A stretch of 64,000 bases of DNA from JBCBDX01 sp039822005 (lineage in GTDB: Bacteria > Pseudomonadota > Alphaproteobacteria > Rhizobiales > Rhizobiaceae): the NCBI GenBank assembly GCA_039822005.1, contig JBCBMZ010000007.1, positions 92,255 through 156,254 of the forward strand, written 5' to 3'. The number at the start of each line of letters is the position of its first letter. The stretch's first letter is position 1. The position numbers and the translations under genes were made by a program. Below the pieces are notes generated by a model, which did no database searches, was not told the DNA's origin, and worked only from the letters and a program-made list of their open reading frames with translations. This document shows, in pieces, positions 26,167 to 34,884 of this stretch.

Positions 26167-28578
26167 ATGCTCGTGATCCGTTTATTTGCCGGCCTATTTT
26201 TCTTGTTGGTCAGTTTCGTGCCCGCGTTTTCACAGGCGCCCCAATCCGACCTTGAAATCGACATCGAAAAGCTGGTTCGAGAAGTCCAGTCTTACGAAAA
26301 TCTCTTCCAGGAAAATCTTGATCGCGAAGATGGTTTGGTCAATCTGGCCAGTGATCTGGTTACGATGCAGCGAGAAGCCCTCGAGTTTGGCGTCGAGCTG
26401 ACCGAGATCGTGGTCAGCGCTCGTGCCAGGCTTGATCAACTTGGACCTGTCCCCGGTGAGGGCGAAACGCCAGAGCCGGAACTGATCACCAATGAACGCA
26501 CAGCGCTGGCAGACGAACGGGCGAGCGCCAACTTGCTGATTGGTCAGCTTGAAGATGCGACCATTCTTGCCACGCAGCTTTTGGACGATATTGCGGAACG
26601 GCGGCGGCAATTGTTCGCTGAAACGCTTTCCCAACGCTATGACATCAGGGCTGCCTTTGCCGGAGATTTGTGGACGGATATTCAAGATCGCTCGTCACGC
26701 CTCAACCGGCGTGTGACGTCCTGGATCAGTTTCACCTTCCGGACCAAACCGACCACTGCGCTGATGGCCATCTTCCTTTCAGTCATTTTCGGCATGCTGG
26801 CGCTCTACGTTTCGCGATGGGTTTTTGCCGGATGGCTGAAGCGTGATCGTGTTCATAATGCGCCCACTTTTTTTGCGCGCCTGACAGTCGGCTTTTGGTT
26901 CACACTCTTGCCGACCTTCACCTTTTGGCTGTGGCTTGCTGCAACCTACGGTGCCTTTGATGGGCTCAATGTCTTGCGTCCTGATATTGCTGAGTTGGCA
27001 CAGATTTTATTTGCCGGCCTCGCCATTTTGTTTTTGGTCGTGCAATTGTCCGGGGCGGTGTTTGCACCTTACGTTCCCAATTGGCGGCTCATCAATGTGC
27101 CGCAACGTTCCGCTGTACTGCTTCATTCGCTTACGATCTTGATGGCATTGGTTGTGGTGGCCGATGCCATTGTCTCGCGCTTCAACCTTGTTTTGGGCGT
27201 GTCTTTTCCGATCACCGTCGCCCTTAGTCTGCTGACCAGCCTCGCGGTTGGCACCGTTTTGATTGCCATGGGACGCGTCAAGACAGAAAAGACCGAAGCT
27301 GAAGAGGCGGGCACGAGTTGGTCTGACTGGGTGCGTGCGGCCCTGACAATCTCCGGTATCGCGCTTATCTTGACTGCTTTGCTGGGCTTTTTGGGCTTTG
27401 CGCGTTTTGCGTCCCAGCAAATTGTGATCACGGGCGCGATATTGTCGACCATGTATCTTGGTTACCGTGCGGCCAGTGCGATCGGGGAGCCCAACGCGCT
27501 GGCGCAAACCGGGATTGGCGAGACACTGCGCTCGCGTTATCAGTTTACTGAACGGCGAGTTGATCAGTTCGGGCTGGTTGCCAGTGGTCTGCTCTATCTG
27601 GCGGTTCTGGTAATTGGTGCACCGATTGTGGCGCGCGCATGGGGTTTCCGGTGGCCGGAGATTGCCGCGTTTGCCCGCGGGCTGATCACCGAAATTTCCA
27701 TCGGGTCGATCTCCATTTCTCTGACCGGAATATTGGCGGCATTGGTTCTGTTTGTATTTGGTCTTTGGATCACCCGCATCTTTCAAAAATGGCTTGATGG
27801 CACGGTTTTGGAGCGAAGCGGTGTCGAGATCGGCGCGCGCAATTCCATTCGCACCGCTGTCGGCTATGCCGGTGTCGCGCTCGCTGGGCTGTTTGCTGTT
27901 TCTGCCGCTGGCATAGACCTCACACAATTGGCGTTTGTCGCCGGTGCGCTATCGCTGGGTATTGGTTTTGGTTTGCAAAATATCGTCAACAATTTCGTGT
28001 CAGGCCTTATTCTTCTGGCAGAACGTCCGTTCAAATCCGGAGATATCATCGAGGCTGGCGGCTTTACCGGCACGGTCAACAAGGTGAATGTGCGCGCCAC
28101 TGAAATAACGACTTTCGATCGTAAAACGCTGATCCTGCCCAACTCGGAGTTGATCAACGGGACCGTCACAAACTGGATTCACAAATCTACCCTGGGTCGG
28201 GTGCAGATCCCAGTTGGTGTCTCCTATGACAGCGATGCCAAATTGGTGCACGATATGTTGGTCGAGATCGCCAATGATCACCCGCGTGTATTGTCGAACC
28301 CTGAACCCTTTGTCGCCTTTGATAATTTCGGGGATTCTTCGCTCGACTTTGTGTTGTACGCCTATCTGGCGGATATCGGCTTTGGTTTGACGGTCAGAAC
28401 CGAGTTGCGCATGGCCATCTTGGAACGCTTCAGGGCTGCTGGCATTGAAATTCCGTTCCCGCAACGCGATATCAACATCAAGCAGCCGCAGGTCGAGGCC
28501 GCGACAACAACAGTTGACCCTGTTAGCGATTTCGGTGTGATTGACACGGCAAAAACGCGCCAGATCGACGAAGACTAA
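26167..28578 (+). CDS. MscS-type mechanosensitive channel with DUF3772-like N-terminus
   Basis: An 803-residue inner-membrane channel. It has a signal peptide (IRLFAGLFFLLVSFVPAFS), a periplasmic coiled region (about 25-190) of the DUF3772 kind, about ten membrane helices (about 200-590), and the MscS pore/beta-domain module: SLGIGFGLQNIVNNFVSGLI (about 597-616), RPFKSGDIIEAGGFTGTV and RPSELI-like FDRKTLILPNSELINGTVTN (about 655). Large MscS paralogues of this type release solutes on hypo-osmotic shock. The ATG at 26167 gives a clean signal peptide; the extended frame from 26080 does not. Divergent from soxB. Confidence 0.92.
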   Translation: MLVIRLFAGLFFLLVSFVPAFSQAPQSDLEIDIEKLVREVQSYENLFQENLDREDGLVNLASDLVTMQREALEFGVELTEIVVSARARLDQLGPVPGEGETPEPELITNERTALADERASANLLIGQLEDATILATQLLDDIAERRRQLFAETLSQRYDIRAAFAGDLWTDIQDRSSRLNRRVTSWISFTFRTKPTTALMAIFLSVIFGMLALYVSRWVFAGWLKRDRVHNAPTFFARLTVGFWFTLLPTFTFWLWLAATYGAFDGLNVLRPDIAELAQILFAGLAILFLVVQLSGAVFAPYVPNWRLINVPQRSAVLLHSLTILMALVVVADAIVSRFNLVLGVSFPITVALSLLTSLAVGTVLIAMGRVKTEKTEAEEAGTSWSDWVRAALTISGIALILTALLGFLGFARFASQQIVITGAILSTMYLGYRAASAIGEPNALAQTGIGETLRSRYQFTERRVDQFGLVASGLLYLAVLVIGAPIVARAWGFRWPEIAAFARGLITEISIGSISISLTGILAALVLFVFGLWITRIFQKWLDGTVLERSGVEIGARNSIRTAVGYAGVALAGLFAVSAAGIDLTQLAFVAGALSLGIGFGLQNIVNNFVSGLILLAERPFKSGDIIEAGGFTGTVNKVNVRATEITTFDRKTLILPNSELINGTVTNWIHKSTLGRVQIPVGVSYDSDAKLVHDMLVEIANDHPRVLSNPEPFVAFDNFGDSSLDFVLYAYLADIGFGLTVRTELRMAILERFRAAGIEIPFPQRDINIKQPQVEAATTTVDPVSDFGVIDTAKTRQIDED

Positions 28579-28638
28579 TCCGTTCAGACCCTGTTCAGAT
28601 GGATTTCGTAAGTTCCGGCAAAGACAGGAGGCGAAATT

Positions 28639-28908
28639 ATGCGTCTTTTAAAGGCATTACTGGTTGGTGCGTCGGTGATCGTGACGATATCTGCAGCATC
28701 CGGTGCCAGCATCACAAACGGCGAAGCTGATGCACTTACGCTCGTCGTGACAGAAAAGGGTGAGCGTTCCGAGGTGGTTCTGGCCGTCGGCCAGACCCAG
28801 TCCATTTGCCCGTCCGGCTGTTTTGTAACGCTACCAAATGGGGACCGTGTCGTGCTTTCCGGTGGCGAAAGCGTTTCGATTTCCAATGGCCGCGCGATCA
28901 TCGAATAA
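28639..28908 (+). CDS. Small secreted protein, conserved hypothetical
   Basis: The 89-residue product has a signal peptide (LLKALLVGASVIVTISAASG) and a mature domain of about 65 residues rich in beta-prone residues, with two cysteines in SICPSGCFVTLPNGDRV that probably form a disulphide. SD AGGAGG lies eight bases upstream of the ATG. I recall similar small proteins in Hyphomicrobiales but cannot name a function. It lies 60 bp after the mechanosensitive channel gene and may share its transcript. Confidence 0.72.
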   Translation: MRLLKALLVGASVIVTISAASGASITNGEADALTLVVTEKGERSEVVLAVGQTQSICPSGCFVTLPNGDRVVLSGGESVSISNGRAIIE

Positions 28909-28936
28909 TGAATAAAAACCGAGCGAATTTATTCAT
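28908..28936. repeat. 9-bp perfect inverted repeat, possible operator or weak terminator
   Basis: ATGAATAAA (28908-28916) and TTTATTCAT (28928-28936) are perfect complements separated by 11 bases. The first arm begins at the last base of the preceding stop codon. No T run follows, so an intrinsic terminator is doubtful; it may be a binding site in the 129-bp gap before the lipid-linked sugar operon. Confidence 0.4.
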
Positions 28937-29037
28937 CGTTGATTAACGCTGTCGCCTGAACGTGGCGCGTATACCAATCTCATAAACCGACTTTCAGCGT
29001 TTAGCGTGCTTTGAATGGGCTAGTGTGGAGGCTGGCC

Positions 29038-30489
29038 ATGGATACGCGTGTCAGCGACCGGGCTATTCCGCTGGCGGTCGATTTGGATGGAACATTGATA
29101 GCAGGTGATCTGCTCTGGGAGGCAGTCTTTGTGCTTTTGCGCAAGGCGCCTTGGCTTGTCTTCGCATTTCCGTTCTGGCTCGCGAAAGGCAAATCCGTTT
29201 TCAAAGACGAGATTTTCTCGCGCGTTGAGCTGGAGCCGGACGCGTTGGCCTATCGTGCTGATGTGATCGAATGGCTCGAAGGTGAAAAGGCCGCCGGGCG
29301 TTCCAATATTTTGGCAACTGCGTCTTGCGCGCAAAAAGCGCAGCAAATTGCTGATCATCTGGGGCTCTTTGCGGACGTTGCAGGTTCGGATCGCACGACC
29401 AATTTGAAATCGAAGGCAAAGCTCGCTTTGCTTGTCGAAAAGTACGGCGATGGTGGTTTCGACTATGCCGGCAACAGCGCCGATGATGTGGTTCTGTTTG
29501 ATGCGGCGCGCCGTGCCATTGTGGTTGCGCCAGATCAAGCTGCGCAAAAGTGGGCAGTCGCGCATGACATTACACCGATGGTGGCAGCCGATCGCACGAG
29601 CCTTAAAGACGTCATCAAGATGCTTCGGGTTCACCAGTGGGCAAAGAATTTGCTGATTGCGGTTCCGGCGATCCTTGACCACCAATTTTTCCAGTTTGGC
29701 AGCCTGCTGGCGATTGCCGGGGCGTTTTTCGCGTTCAGCTTCCTGGCGTCGTCTGTCTACATCTTCAATGATTTGTTTGATCTTGCGATGGATCGAAAGC
29801 ATCCGACAAAGAGCAAACGCCCGTTGCCTGCGGGTCGTATCATGCCTGTGACCGGTGTCAAAATCGCGCTTGGGTTGATTGTTGCCGCGGCAACGATCAG
29901 CTTATTCCTGCCGCCACTTTTTGGCGCTGTGCTGGCTGGCTACTTTGTGATTACAACCGCCTATTCGCTCAAACTGAAGCGCTGGCTCCTGCTAGATGTG
30001 CTCACCTTGGCAGGCCTCTACACGGTTCGTGTGATTGCCGGTATTGCGGTTGTAGCGGCGGCACCGTCCTTCTGGCTGCTTGCCTTTTCCACCTTCTTCT
30101 TTTTGTCGCTCGCCTTGGTCAAGCGCTATGTCGAACTTGATCACTCAACGATCGGAGAAAAAGAGAGACTGTCCGGGCGGGGTTACAGGCCTGAGGACAA
30201 GGAAGTCATCATGCAAGCTGGCATGGCGTCTGCCTTTGCGTCCATCGTGGTTCTGGCGCTTTATCTGGATAGTGAGGCCATATACCAGCTCTACGCACAT
30301 CCCTGGATGATTTGGCCGCTATGTCCGCTGGTTCTTTACATCATCATGCGCGTGTGGATTTTGGCCAAGCGCAAGGAATTCAACGATGATCCGGTGGTCT
30401 TTATCTCCACCGATTGGCGTAGCCAGATGATGGTCGGTTTTGGCGCGTTGCTCATGTTGATCGCCGGTTTCTACCCCCCGGTTTCGTGA
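29038..30489 (+). CDS. HAD phosphatase-UbiA fusion, polyprenyl-phosphate phosphoribosyltransferase-like
   Basis: Probably transfers 5-phosphoribose from PRPP to a polyprenyl phosphate, as mycobacterial Rv3806c does, and may also remove the 5-phosphate. The 483-residue protein has an N-terminal HAD-type domain (AVDLDGTLIAGDLLWE, about residues 13-28; GNSADDVVLFDAARRAI near 150) and, from about 195, a UbiA domain starting MLRVHQWAKNLLI with the metal/diphosphate motif NDLFDLAMDRKHPTKSKRPL (about 246-265) and eight or nine helices. Start ATG 29038 has GGAGG upstream. It heads an operon with a DprE1-like oxidase two bases away, which supports the pathway assignment. Confidence 0.85.
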   Translation: MDTRVSDRAIPLAVDLDGTLIAGDLLWEAVFVLLRKAPWLVFAFPFWLAKGKSVFKDEIFSRVELEPDALAYRADVIEWLEGEKAAGRSNILATASCAQKAQQIADHLGLFADVAGSDRTTNLKSKAKLALLVEKYGDGGFDYAGNSADDVVLFDAARRAIVVAPDQAAQKWAVAHDITPMVAADRTSLKDVIKMLRVHQWAKNLLIAVPAILDHQFFQFGSLLAIAGAFFAFSFLASSVYIFNDLFDLAMDRKHPTKSKRPLPAGRIMPVTGVKIALGLIVAAATISLFLPPLFGAVLAGYFVITTAYSLKLKRWLLLDVLTLAGLYTVRVIAGIAVVAAAPSFWLLAFSTFFFLSLALVKRYVELDHSTIGEKERLSGRGYRPEDKEVIMQAGMASAFASIVVLALYLDSEAIYQLYAHPWMIWPLCPLVLYIIMRVWILAKRKEFNDDPVVFISTDWRSQMMVGFGALLMLIAGFYPPVS

Positions 30490-30490
30490 G

Positions 30491-31876
30491 ATGACCGATT
30501 CCTGCAACTATGACAGTTTTGGACGGCTGACGCGCGTGGTGCGTTCTGCGGTCGCGGGGCGCGAAGCGATCAGCGACCTTGCCAGCAACCCGGAAAACGC
30601 CTTGCTGCCCTATGGCAACGGCAAGTCCTACGGAGACAGTTGTCACAACAATCAAGGTGTTCTCGCCGATATGGCGTCGATGAACCGCATATTAGGTTTT
30701 GACCCCAACACCGGGATTATTGATGTTGAGCCGGGCGTCATGTTGCACACGATTATTGACCTGGTTGCTCCCCATGGATGGTTTCTGCCGGTTACGCCCG
30801 GAACGCGTTTTGTGACCTTGGGCGGCGCGATCGCCAATGATGTGCACGGCAAAAACCATCATCGACAAGGCACCTTGGGATGTCATGTCGAGGCGATTAC
30901 GCTGTTGCGTTCAACGGGTGTATTTCACCTGTCGGCGGCCGAAAATGCAGACCTGTTTTCAGCGACAATCGGCGGCATGGGTTTAACTGGCATCATCACG
31001 CATGCACGGCTGAAACTGATGCGGGTCGGATCGCCCGATGTCATTGAGACACGGATGCCATTCACCAGCCTTTCTCAATATTTCGAGCGCGCCGAAGCTG
31101 AGGATGAGGCCAATGAATATGCTGTCGCATGGCTTGATCAACTAAACGGAGAGCGCGGTGTGTTGATGAGTGCTAACCAGGCTGACGGAGGTGAATTCAC
31201 ACCTTGCGCTCATAAGCCGAAAATATCGGTGCCTTTTGATTTGCCGTTTAATGCACTCAATGGCTGGAGCCTTCGCGCGTTCAACTCGCTCTTTTTTGCG
31301 GCCAAGTCCCGCGGTGCCGGCAAGCCGCAACGTGCCAGCTGGCAAAGCTATTTTTATCCACTTGATGCCGTTGGAAACTGGAACCGTCTCTATGGGCCGC
31401 GCGGGCTGTTTCAGCACCAATCGGTGATCCCGTTTGACGCCGCTGAAGAGGCTGTACCCGCGCTCTTGCAGGCGTCACGTGCGGCAGGCGAGGCGTCTTT
31501 CCTCACAGTCCTGAAGCGTTTCGGCGCGGTGGAATCCCCGGGCTTGCTGAGCTTTCCGACGCCTGGCTATACGCTAACACTCGATTTTCCCAATCGCGGC
31601 GCATCCACGCTGGCGCTGCTTGACCGTCTGGACGCGATCACTCTCGGCGCGGGCGGGCGCATCAATCCCTATAAGGATGCGCGAATGGCAGCTAACACTT
31701 TTAAGCGGGGTTTCCCGCAATGGGTGACGCTCGAAGCGCTGCGTGACCCGGTGATCATGTCGGACTTTTGGCGTCGCACAGTTCTTAACCATAGCGACGA
31801 AGAACAAGTGTCCAGAAGCGGGAATAGATCGCATTTGAACGAAAAAGTTAAGCAATCCCTAACAGAGGTTTCCTAA
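30491..31876 (+). CDS. DprE1-like FAD-dependent decaprenylphosphoryl-ribose 2'-oxidase
   Basis: Predicted to oxidise C2 of polyprenyl-phospho-ribose to the 2-keto intermediate, the first half of epimerisation to arabinose. The 461-residue protein has the FAD motif LPYGNGKSYGDSC (about residues 38-50), the very DprE1-like GTRFVTLGGAIANDVHGKNH (about 102-121), IGGMGLTGIITHARLKL and a C-terminal FPTPGYTLTLDFP. In mycobacterial DprE1 (from memory) the last segment has Cys387, the benzothiazinone target; here the aligned residue is Thr. It starts two bases after the HAD-UbiA stop. No classical short DprE2 is adjacent. Confidence 0.85.
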   Translation: MTDSCNYDSFGRLTRVVRSAVAGREAISDLASNPENALLPYGNGKSYGDSCHNNQGVLADMASMNRILGFDPNTGIIDVEPGVMLHTIIDLVAPHGWFLPVTPGTRFVTLGGAIANDVHGKNHHRQGTLGCHVEAITLLRSTGVFHLSAAENADLFSATIGGMGLTGIITHARLKLMRVGSPDVIETRMPFTSLSQYFERAEAEDEANEYAVAWLDQLNGERGVLMSANQADGGEFTPCAHKPKISVPFDLPFNALNGWSLRAFNSLFFAAKSRGAGKPQRASWQSYFYPLDAVGNWNRLYGPRGLFQHQSVIPFDAAEEAVPALLQASRAAGEASFLTVLKRFGAVESPGLLSFPTPGYTLTLDFPNRGASTLALLDRLDAITLGAGGRINPYKDARMAANTFKRGFPQWVTLEALRDPVIMSDFWRRTVLNHSDEEQVSRSGNRSHLNEKVKQSLTEVS

Positions 31877-31905
31877 GCGAAATACAGGGAAACAAAGGGT
31901 TGGTG

Positions 31906-32346
31906 ATGAAATATCTACCGTTCATCCTGTTTACGGTTTTAACCAATGCTGCCGCGCAACTCATGCTCAAACAGGGCATGATGACGCTTGCGCCATCGAT
32001 TCTAGCGCAAAACAACATCTTCCTGAAGTTGCTTTTCATCGTGTTCTCGCCGTGGGTCTTCTTCGGACTTTTCACCTTCGTGATTTCAATGGCGAGCCAC
32101 ATGTTTGTCCTATCGAAAGTTGATCTGTCGTTTGCGTTCCCGTTTTTGTCGCTCGCCTATGTGGCGGTCGCGTTACTCGCTTGGCAGCTCTTTGGTGAAG
32201 AGCTCGGCGGCTACAAAATTGCAGGCATCGCCTTTATTTGCATCGGCACTGCGCTGATTGCGCAGTCCGGTTCGCCTCTCTCAAAGCAACAAGGCGGCGA
32301 CCTTGCAGCTCCTTCTCAAGCCACACCATCTGAGGTGCAATCATGA
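31906..32346 (+). CDS. Small DMT/SMR-like membrane protein, probable lipid-sugar flippase
   Basis: A 146-residue protein with four hydrophobic helices (about 3-20, 40-65, 72-95, 100-118) and a hydrophilic tail. YLPFILFTVLTNAAAQLMLK and SKVDLSFAFPFLSLAYVAVA resemble ArnE/ArnF and small EamA half-transporters that flip undecaprenyl-phospho-aminoarabinose. Start ATG 31906; its end overlaps the epimerase start by four bases. In this operon, flipping a polyprenyl-phospho-pentose to the periplasm is the natural role, comparable to mycobacterial Rv3789, which belongs to a different family. Confidence 0.72.
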   Translation: MKYLPFILFTVLTNAAAQLMLKQGMMTLAPSILAQNNIFLKLLFIVFSPWVFFGLFTFVISMASHMFVLSKVDLSFAFPFLSLAYVAVALLAWQLFGEELGGYKIAGIAFICIGTALIAQSGSPLSKQQGGDLAAPSQATPSEVQS

Positions 32347-33356
32347 AACATGTCATCTTTGGTGGCGATGGCTTTGTCGGCCGCTATCTGGCGCAGGATT
32401 TGGTCGAGCGCGGTCATGATGTGCTGGTTGCAGATGTCCGCAAGTCACCGCTGCCGCACTACGCCAAGGCGAAACATGTTCATTGCGATGTCACCAACTC
32501 GGCATCTGTTGCCGGCGTTGATGTTGAGGCCCAGGACATGGTCTACAATCTGTCAGCGATGATGCTGTCGCCGATCCAGACGCGCATCAACCGCTATCCG
32601 TTTTTCTATCCGGTCAACACATTTGGCGCTGCTAACATCATGGCGCGTGCGGCTGCCAGTGGTGCATCCAAAATGGTGCAGTACACGACCGATATGGTCT
32701 ACGGCCACACAGTGCAATCACCACAGGATGAAGCCCACCCAATCAAGCCAATCGGTCATTATGGCGGGTCCAAAGCCCAGACCGAGGATGTCGCCCAAAG
32801 TTGGCGCGATCGAGGCATGAACATAACCATTGTGCGTCCGCGGCTGATTATCGGCCCGGGCCGTCTCGGTATTTTGGGCAAATTGTTCAAGCTCATCGAC
32901 ATGAATTTGCCCGTGCCGATGATCGGTGCCGGAAAGAACCCGTATCAGTTCATTTCAGTCTTTGACTGCGCCGAGGTTGCGCGTCTGGCTTGGGAAAATG
33001 GCTGCCCGAACAAGGAATATAATCTGGGTTCTGACAATCCGCCCCCGGTGAAGAAGCTGCTTGGCGATCTGATCAAATCCGCAGGGTCGAAATCCATTTT
33101 GGTGCCGACCCCCGGTTTTGCTGTCAAATGGACTTTGGGCGCCCTCGACTGTCTGAACGTGCCGATCATGGACCCGGAACAGTACATGATCGCCGACGAG
33201 TTCTGTGTGCGCGATACGACGGCCGCCAAGACTGACTTTGGCTGGTCTCCGAAGTTTCGCGACGAGGACATGCTCCGCGAAGCCTATGCCGAGTACCGCA
33301 AAGCAAAAGATGCCGGTGTTGATGTCGGCAATTCAACGGTCGTTGCGGCCGAATAA
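32343..33356 (+). CDS. NAD-dependent epimerase/dehydratase family protein
   Basis: Extended short-chain reductase of 337 residues: nucleotide-binding FGGDGFVGRYLAQDL (about residues 6-20), DVTNSASV, the active-site Ser/Thr region TTDMVYG (about 118-124) and YGGSK with catalytic Tyr/Lys (about 139-143), then RPRLIIGPGRLGILGKL and ISVFDCAEVARL. It could be a nucleotide-sugar epimerase, or act as the reductase partner of the DprE1-like oxidase (a role filled in mycobacteria by the shorter SDR DprE2). It overlaps the flippase gene by four bases and precedes an aminotransferase. Confidence 0.85.
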   Translation: MKHVIFGGDGFVGRYLAQDLVERGHDVLVADVRKSPLPHYAKAKHVHCDVTNSASVAGVDVEAQDMVYNLSAMMLSPIQTRINRYPFFYPVNTFGAANIMARAAASGASKMVQYTTDMVYGHTVQSPQDEAHPIKPIGHYGGSKAQTEDVAQSWRDRGMNITIVRPRLIIGPGRLGILGKLFKLIDMNLPVPMIGAGKNPYQFISVFDCAEVARLAWENGCPNKEYNLGSDNPPPVKKLLGDLIKSAGSKSILVPTPGFAVKWTLGALDCLNVPIMDPEQYMIADEFCVRDTTAAKTDFGWSPKFRDEDMLREAYAEYRKAKDAGVDVGNSTVVAAE

Positions 33357-33370
33357 CCGCCAAGGATGAG

Positions 33371-34876
33371 ATGAGACGGATGCTGGACTTTTTAACACGC
33401 AAAAAACGCCAACAATTGGCTGACGCGCCCGCCATGACGATGCCCCAAAGCGCAACGCTGGATGCGCTGCCGGAACGTGTTGAGAAGCCCGAATTGATTT
33501 CGGTGGAAGATGCCAAGGCGTTGGATGTCTCCACCATCAAGAAGCTGTTTTCCGACCACTACAATCCCGGTCAACTTCACTTCATGAAGCTATTGGGTTT
33601 CGACAAAATCAAAGTCGAGCGCGCTGAAGGCATGCACTATATCGACCAGAAAGGTCGCAAGATTTTGGACTTTTTTGGCGGCTTTGGTTCGCTGGCCCTC
33701 GGTCACAATCATCCGCGTATCACTCAAGCGCGCAAAAAATTTCAAGATGAGCAGCGCCACGAAATTGCGATGGCTTTCATGAGCCAGTATGCGACTGCGC
33801 TTGCGCATAATCTGGCACAGGTTTCGCCTGGCGATCTCGACATGGTTTTTATCGGTTCTTCCGGCTCAGAAGCAATGGAAGCAGCCCTAAAAGTTGCCGA
33901 ACGTGTGGCCGGAGCCAAACGGCCGATGGTGATGTATGCCGAGAACTCGTTTCACGGCAAAACCAAGGGTGTTCTCTCCATCACCGACGGCCCGCTTTAT
34001 CAAGGTGAATTCGCCCTGTTGGACAATGGCGTTAAGGTGCCGTTTGGCGATATCGAAGCGGTTGAAAAAGCCTTTAAGGCGCATCCGGAAATTGGCGTGG
34101 TTTGTTTTGAGACCATTCAAGGCGGAGGCGGCATTAACACGGCATCTACGGAATTTTGGCAAAAGCTGCGCGCGCTTTGCGACGAGCACGACGTAATCTG
34201 GGTTGCCGACGAAGTGCAGTGTGGTGTGGGCCGCACGGGTCGCTTCTATGCCTTTGAACATTATGGGGTGGTGCCGGATGTGACCGCTGTTGCCAAGTCG
34301 CTCGGTGGTGGAAAGGCGGCGATGGCAGCGATGATTGCCAAGCGCGACATTTACATGAAAGCCTATGGCACGCCGAAGACTGCTTTGATCCACGCGGCGG
34401 CGACATTCGGTGGCATCGGCGAAGGATGCATCACGGCCATTGAGACCATCGACACACTTTACGATGAAGACCTGATCAACAACGCGGCCGAGACTGGTGC
34501 TTATCTGAAATCTGAGTTGAAGCGGCTGCAGGAAAAATACCCGACCATCATCAAGGATGTGCGTGGGCAGGGCTGCATGATCGGGTTGGAGTTCCAAGAC
34601 TTTTCGCAAACGCTTCCGGCAGTTTTGCGCCCCGCCGTTGCGGTGCTTGATGACAAGCTCAAGGGTTCGCTTTCCGGCTTTATCGGTGCGTTGTTGCTGC
34701 GTGATTATGACGTGTTGGTCGCGTTTACGGAGTATAACCGCAATGTTGTTCGGCTTTTACCACCGCTGATCGTACAGCGCGAACATGTCGATCAACTTAC
34801 TAGTGCGATGGATGATCTTTTGGGCCGCGGTGTTATCGCGATCGTCAAAGACTTTATCGCTTCACAAGTGAAGTAG
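33371..34876 (+). CDS. Class-III pyridoxal-phosphate aminotransferase
   Basis: The 501-residue protein shows the class-III fold: ILDFFGGFGSLALGHNHPRI (about residues 97-116), GSSGSEAMEAALKVA (PLP phosphate site, about 162-176), WVADEVQCGVGRTGRFYAFE (cofactor Asp, about 277-296) and TAVAKSLGGGKAAMAAMI containing the PLP lysine (about 309). Family members act on ornithine, omega-amines or semialdehydes; hopanoid HpnO is another relative. Within this operon it could aminate the sugar made by the DprE1-like oxidase, but sugar aminotransferases usually belong to the DegT family, so this is speculative. GGATGAG precedes the ATG. Confidence 0.85.
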   Translation: MRRMLDFLTRKKRQQLADAPAMTMPQSATLDALPERVEKPELISVEDAKALDVSTIKKLFSDHYNPGQLHFMKLLGFDKIKVERAEGMHYIDQKGRKILDFFGGFGSLALGHNHPRITQARKKFQDEQRHEIAMAFMSQYATALAHNLAQVSPGDLDMVFIGSSGSEAMEAALKVAERVAGAKRPMVMYAENSFHGKTKGVLSITDGPLYQGEFALLDNGVKVPFGDIEAVEKAFKAHPEIGVVCFETIQGGGGINTASTEFWQKLRALCDEHDVIWVADEVQCGVGRTGRFYAFEHYGVVPDVTAVAKSLGGGKAAMAAMIAKRDIYMKAYGTPKTALIHAAATFGGIGEGCITAIETIDTLYDEDLINNAAETGAYLKSELKRLQEKYPTIIKDVRGQGCMIGLEFQDFSQTLPAVLRPAVAVLDDKLKGSLSGFIGALLLRDYDVLVAFTEYNRNVVRLLPPLIVQREHVDQLTSAMDDLLGRGVIAIVKDFIASQVK

Positions 34877-34884
34877 GAGCCCTG

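Noticed and set aside
27007..27927. 306-codon minus-strand frame opposite the MscS channel
   Set aside because: Antisense shadow with a composition (Gln/Asn/Arg-rich) typical of reading a membrane-protein gene backwards.
32343..33356. Calling the epimerase-like protein DprE2
   Set aside because: It is an extended SDR of 337 residues, whereas DprE2 is a short SDR of about 250; only a functional replacement can be suggested.
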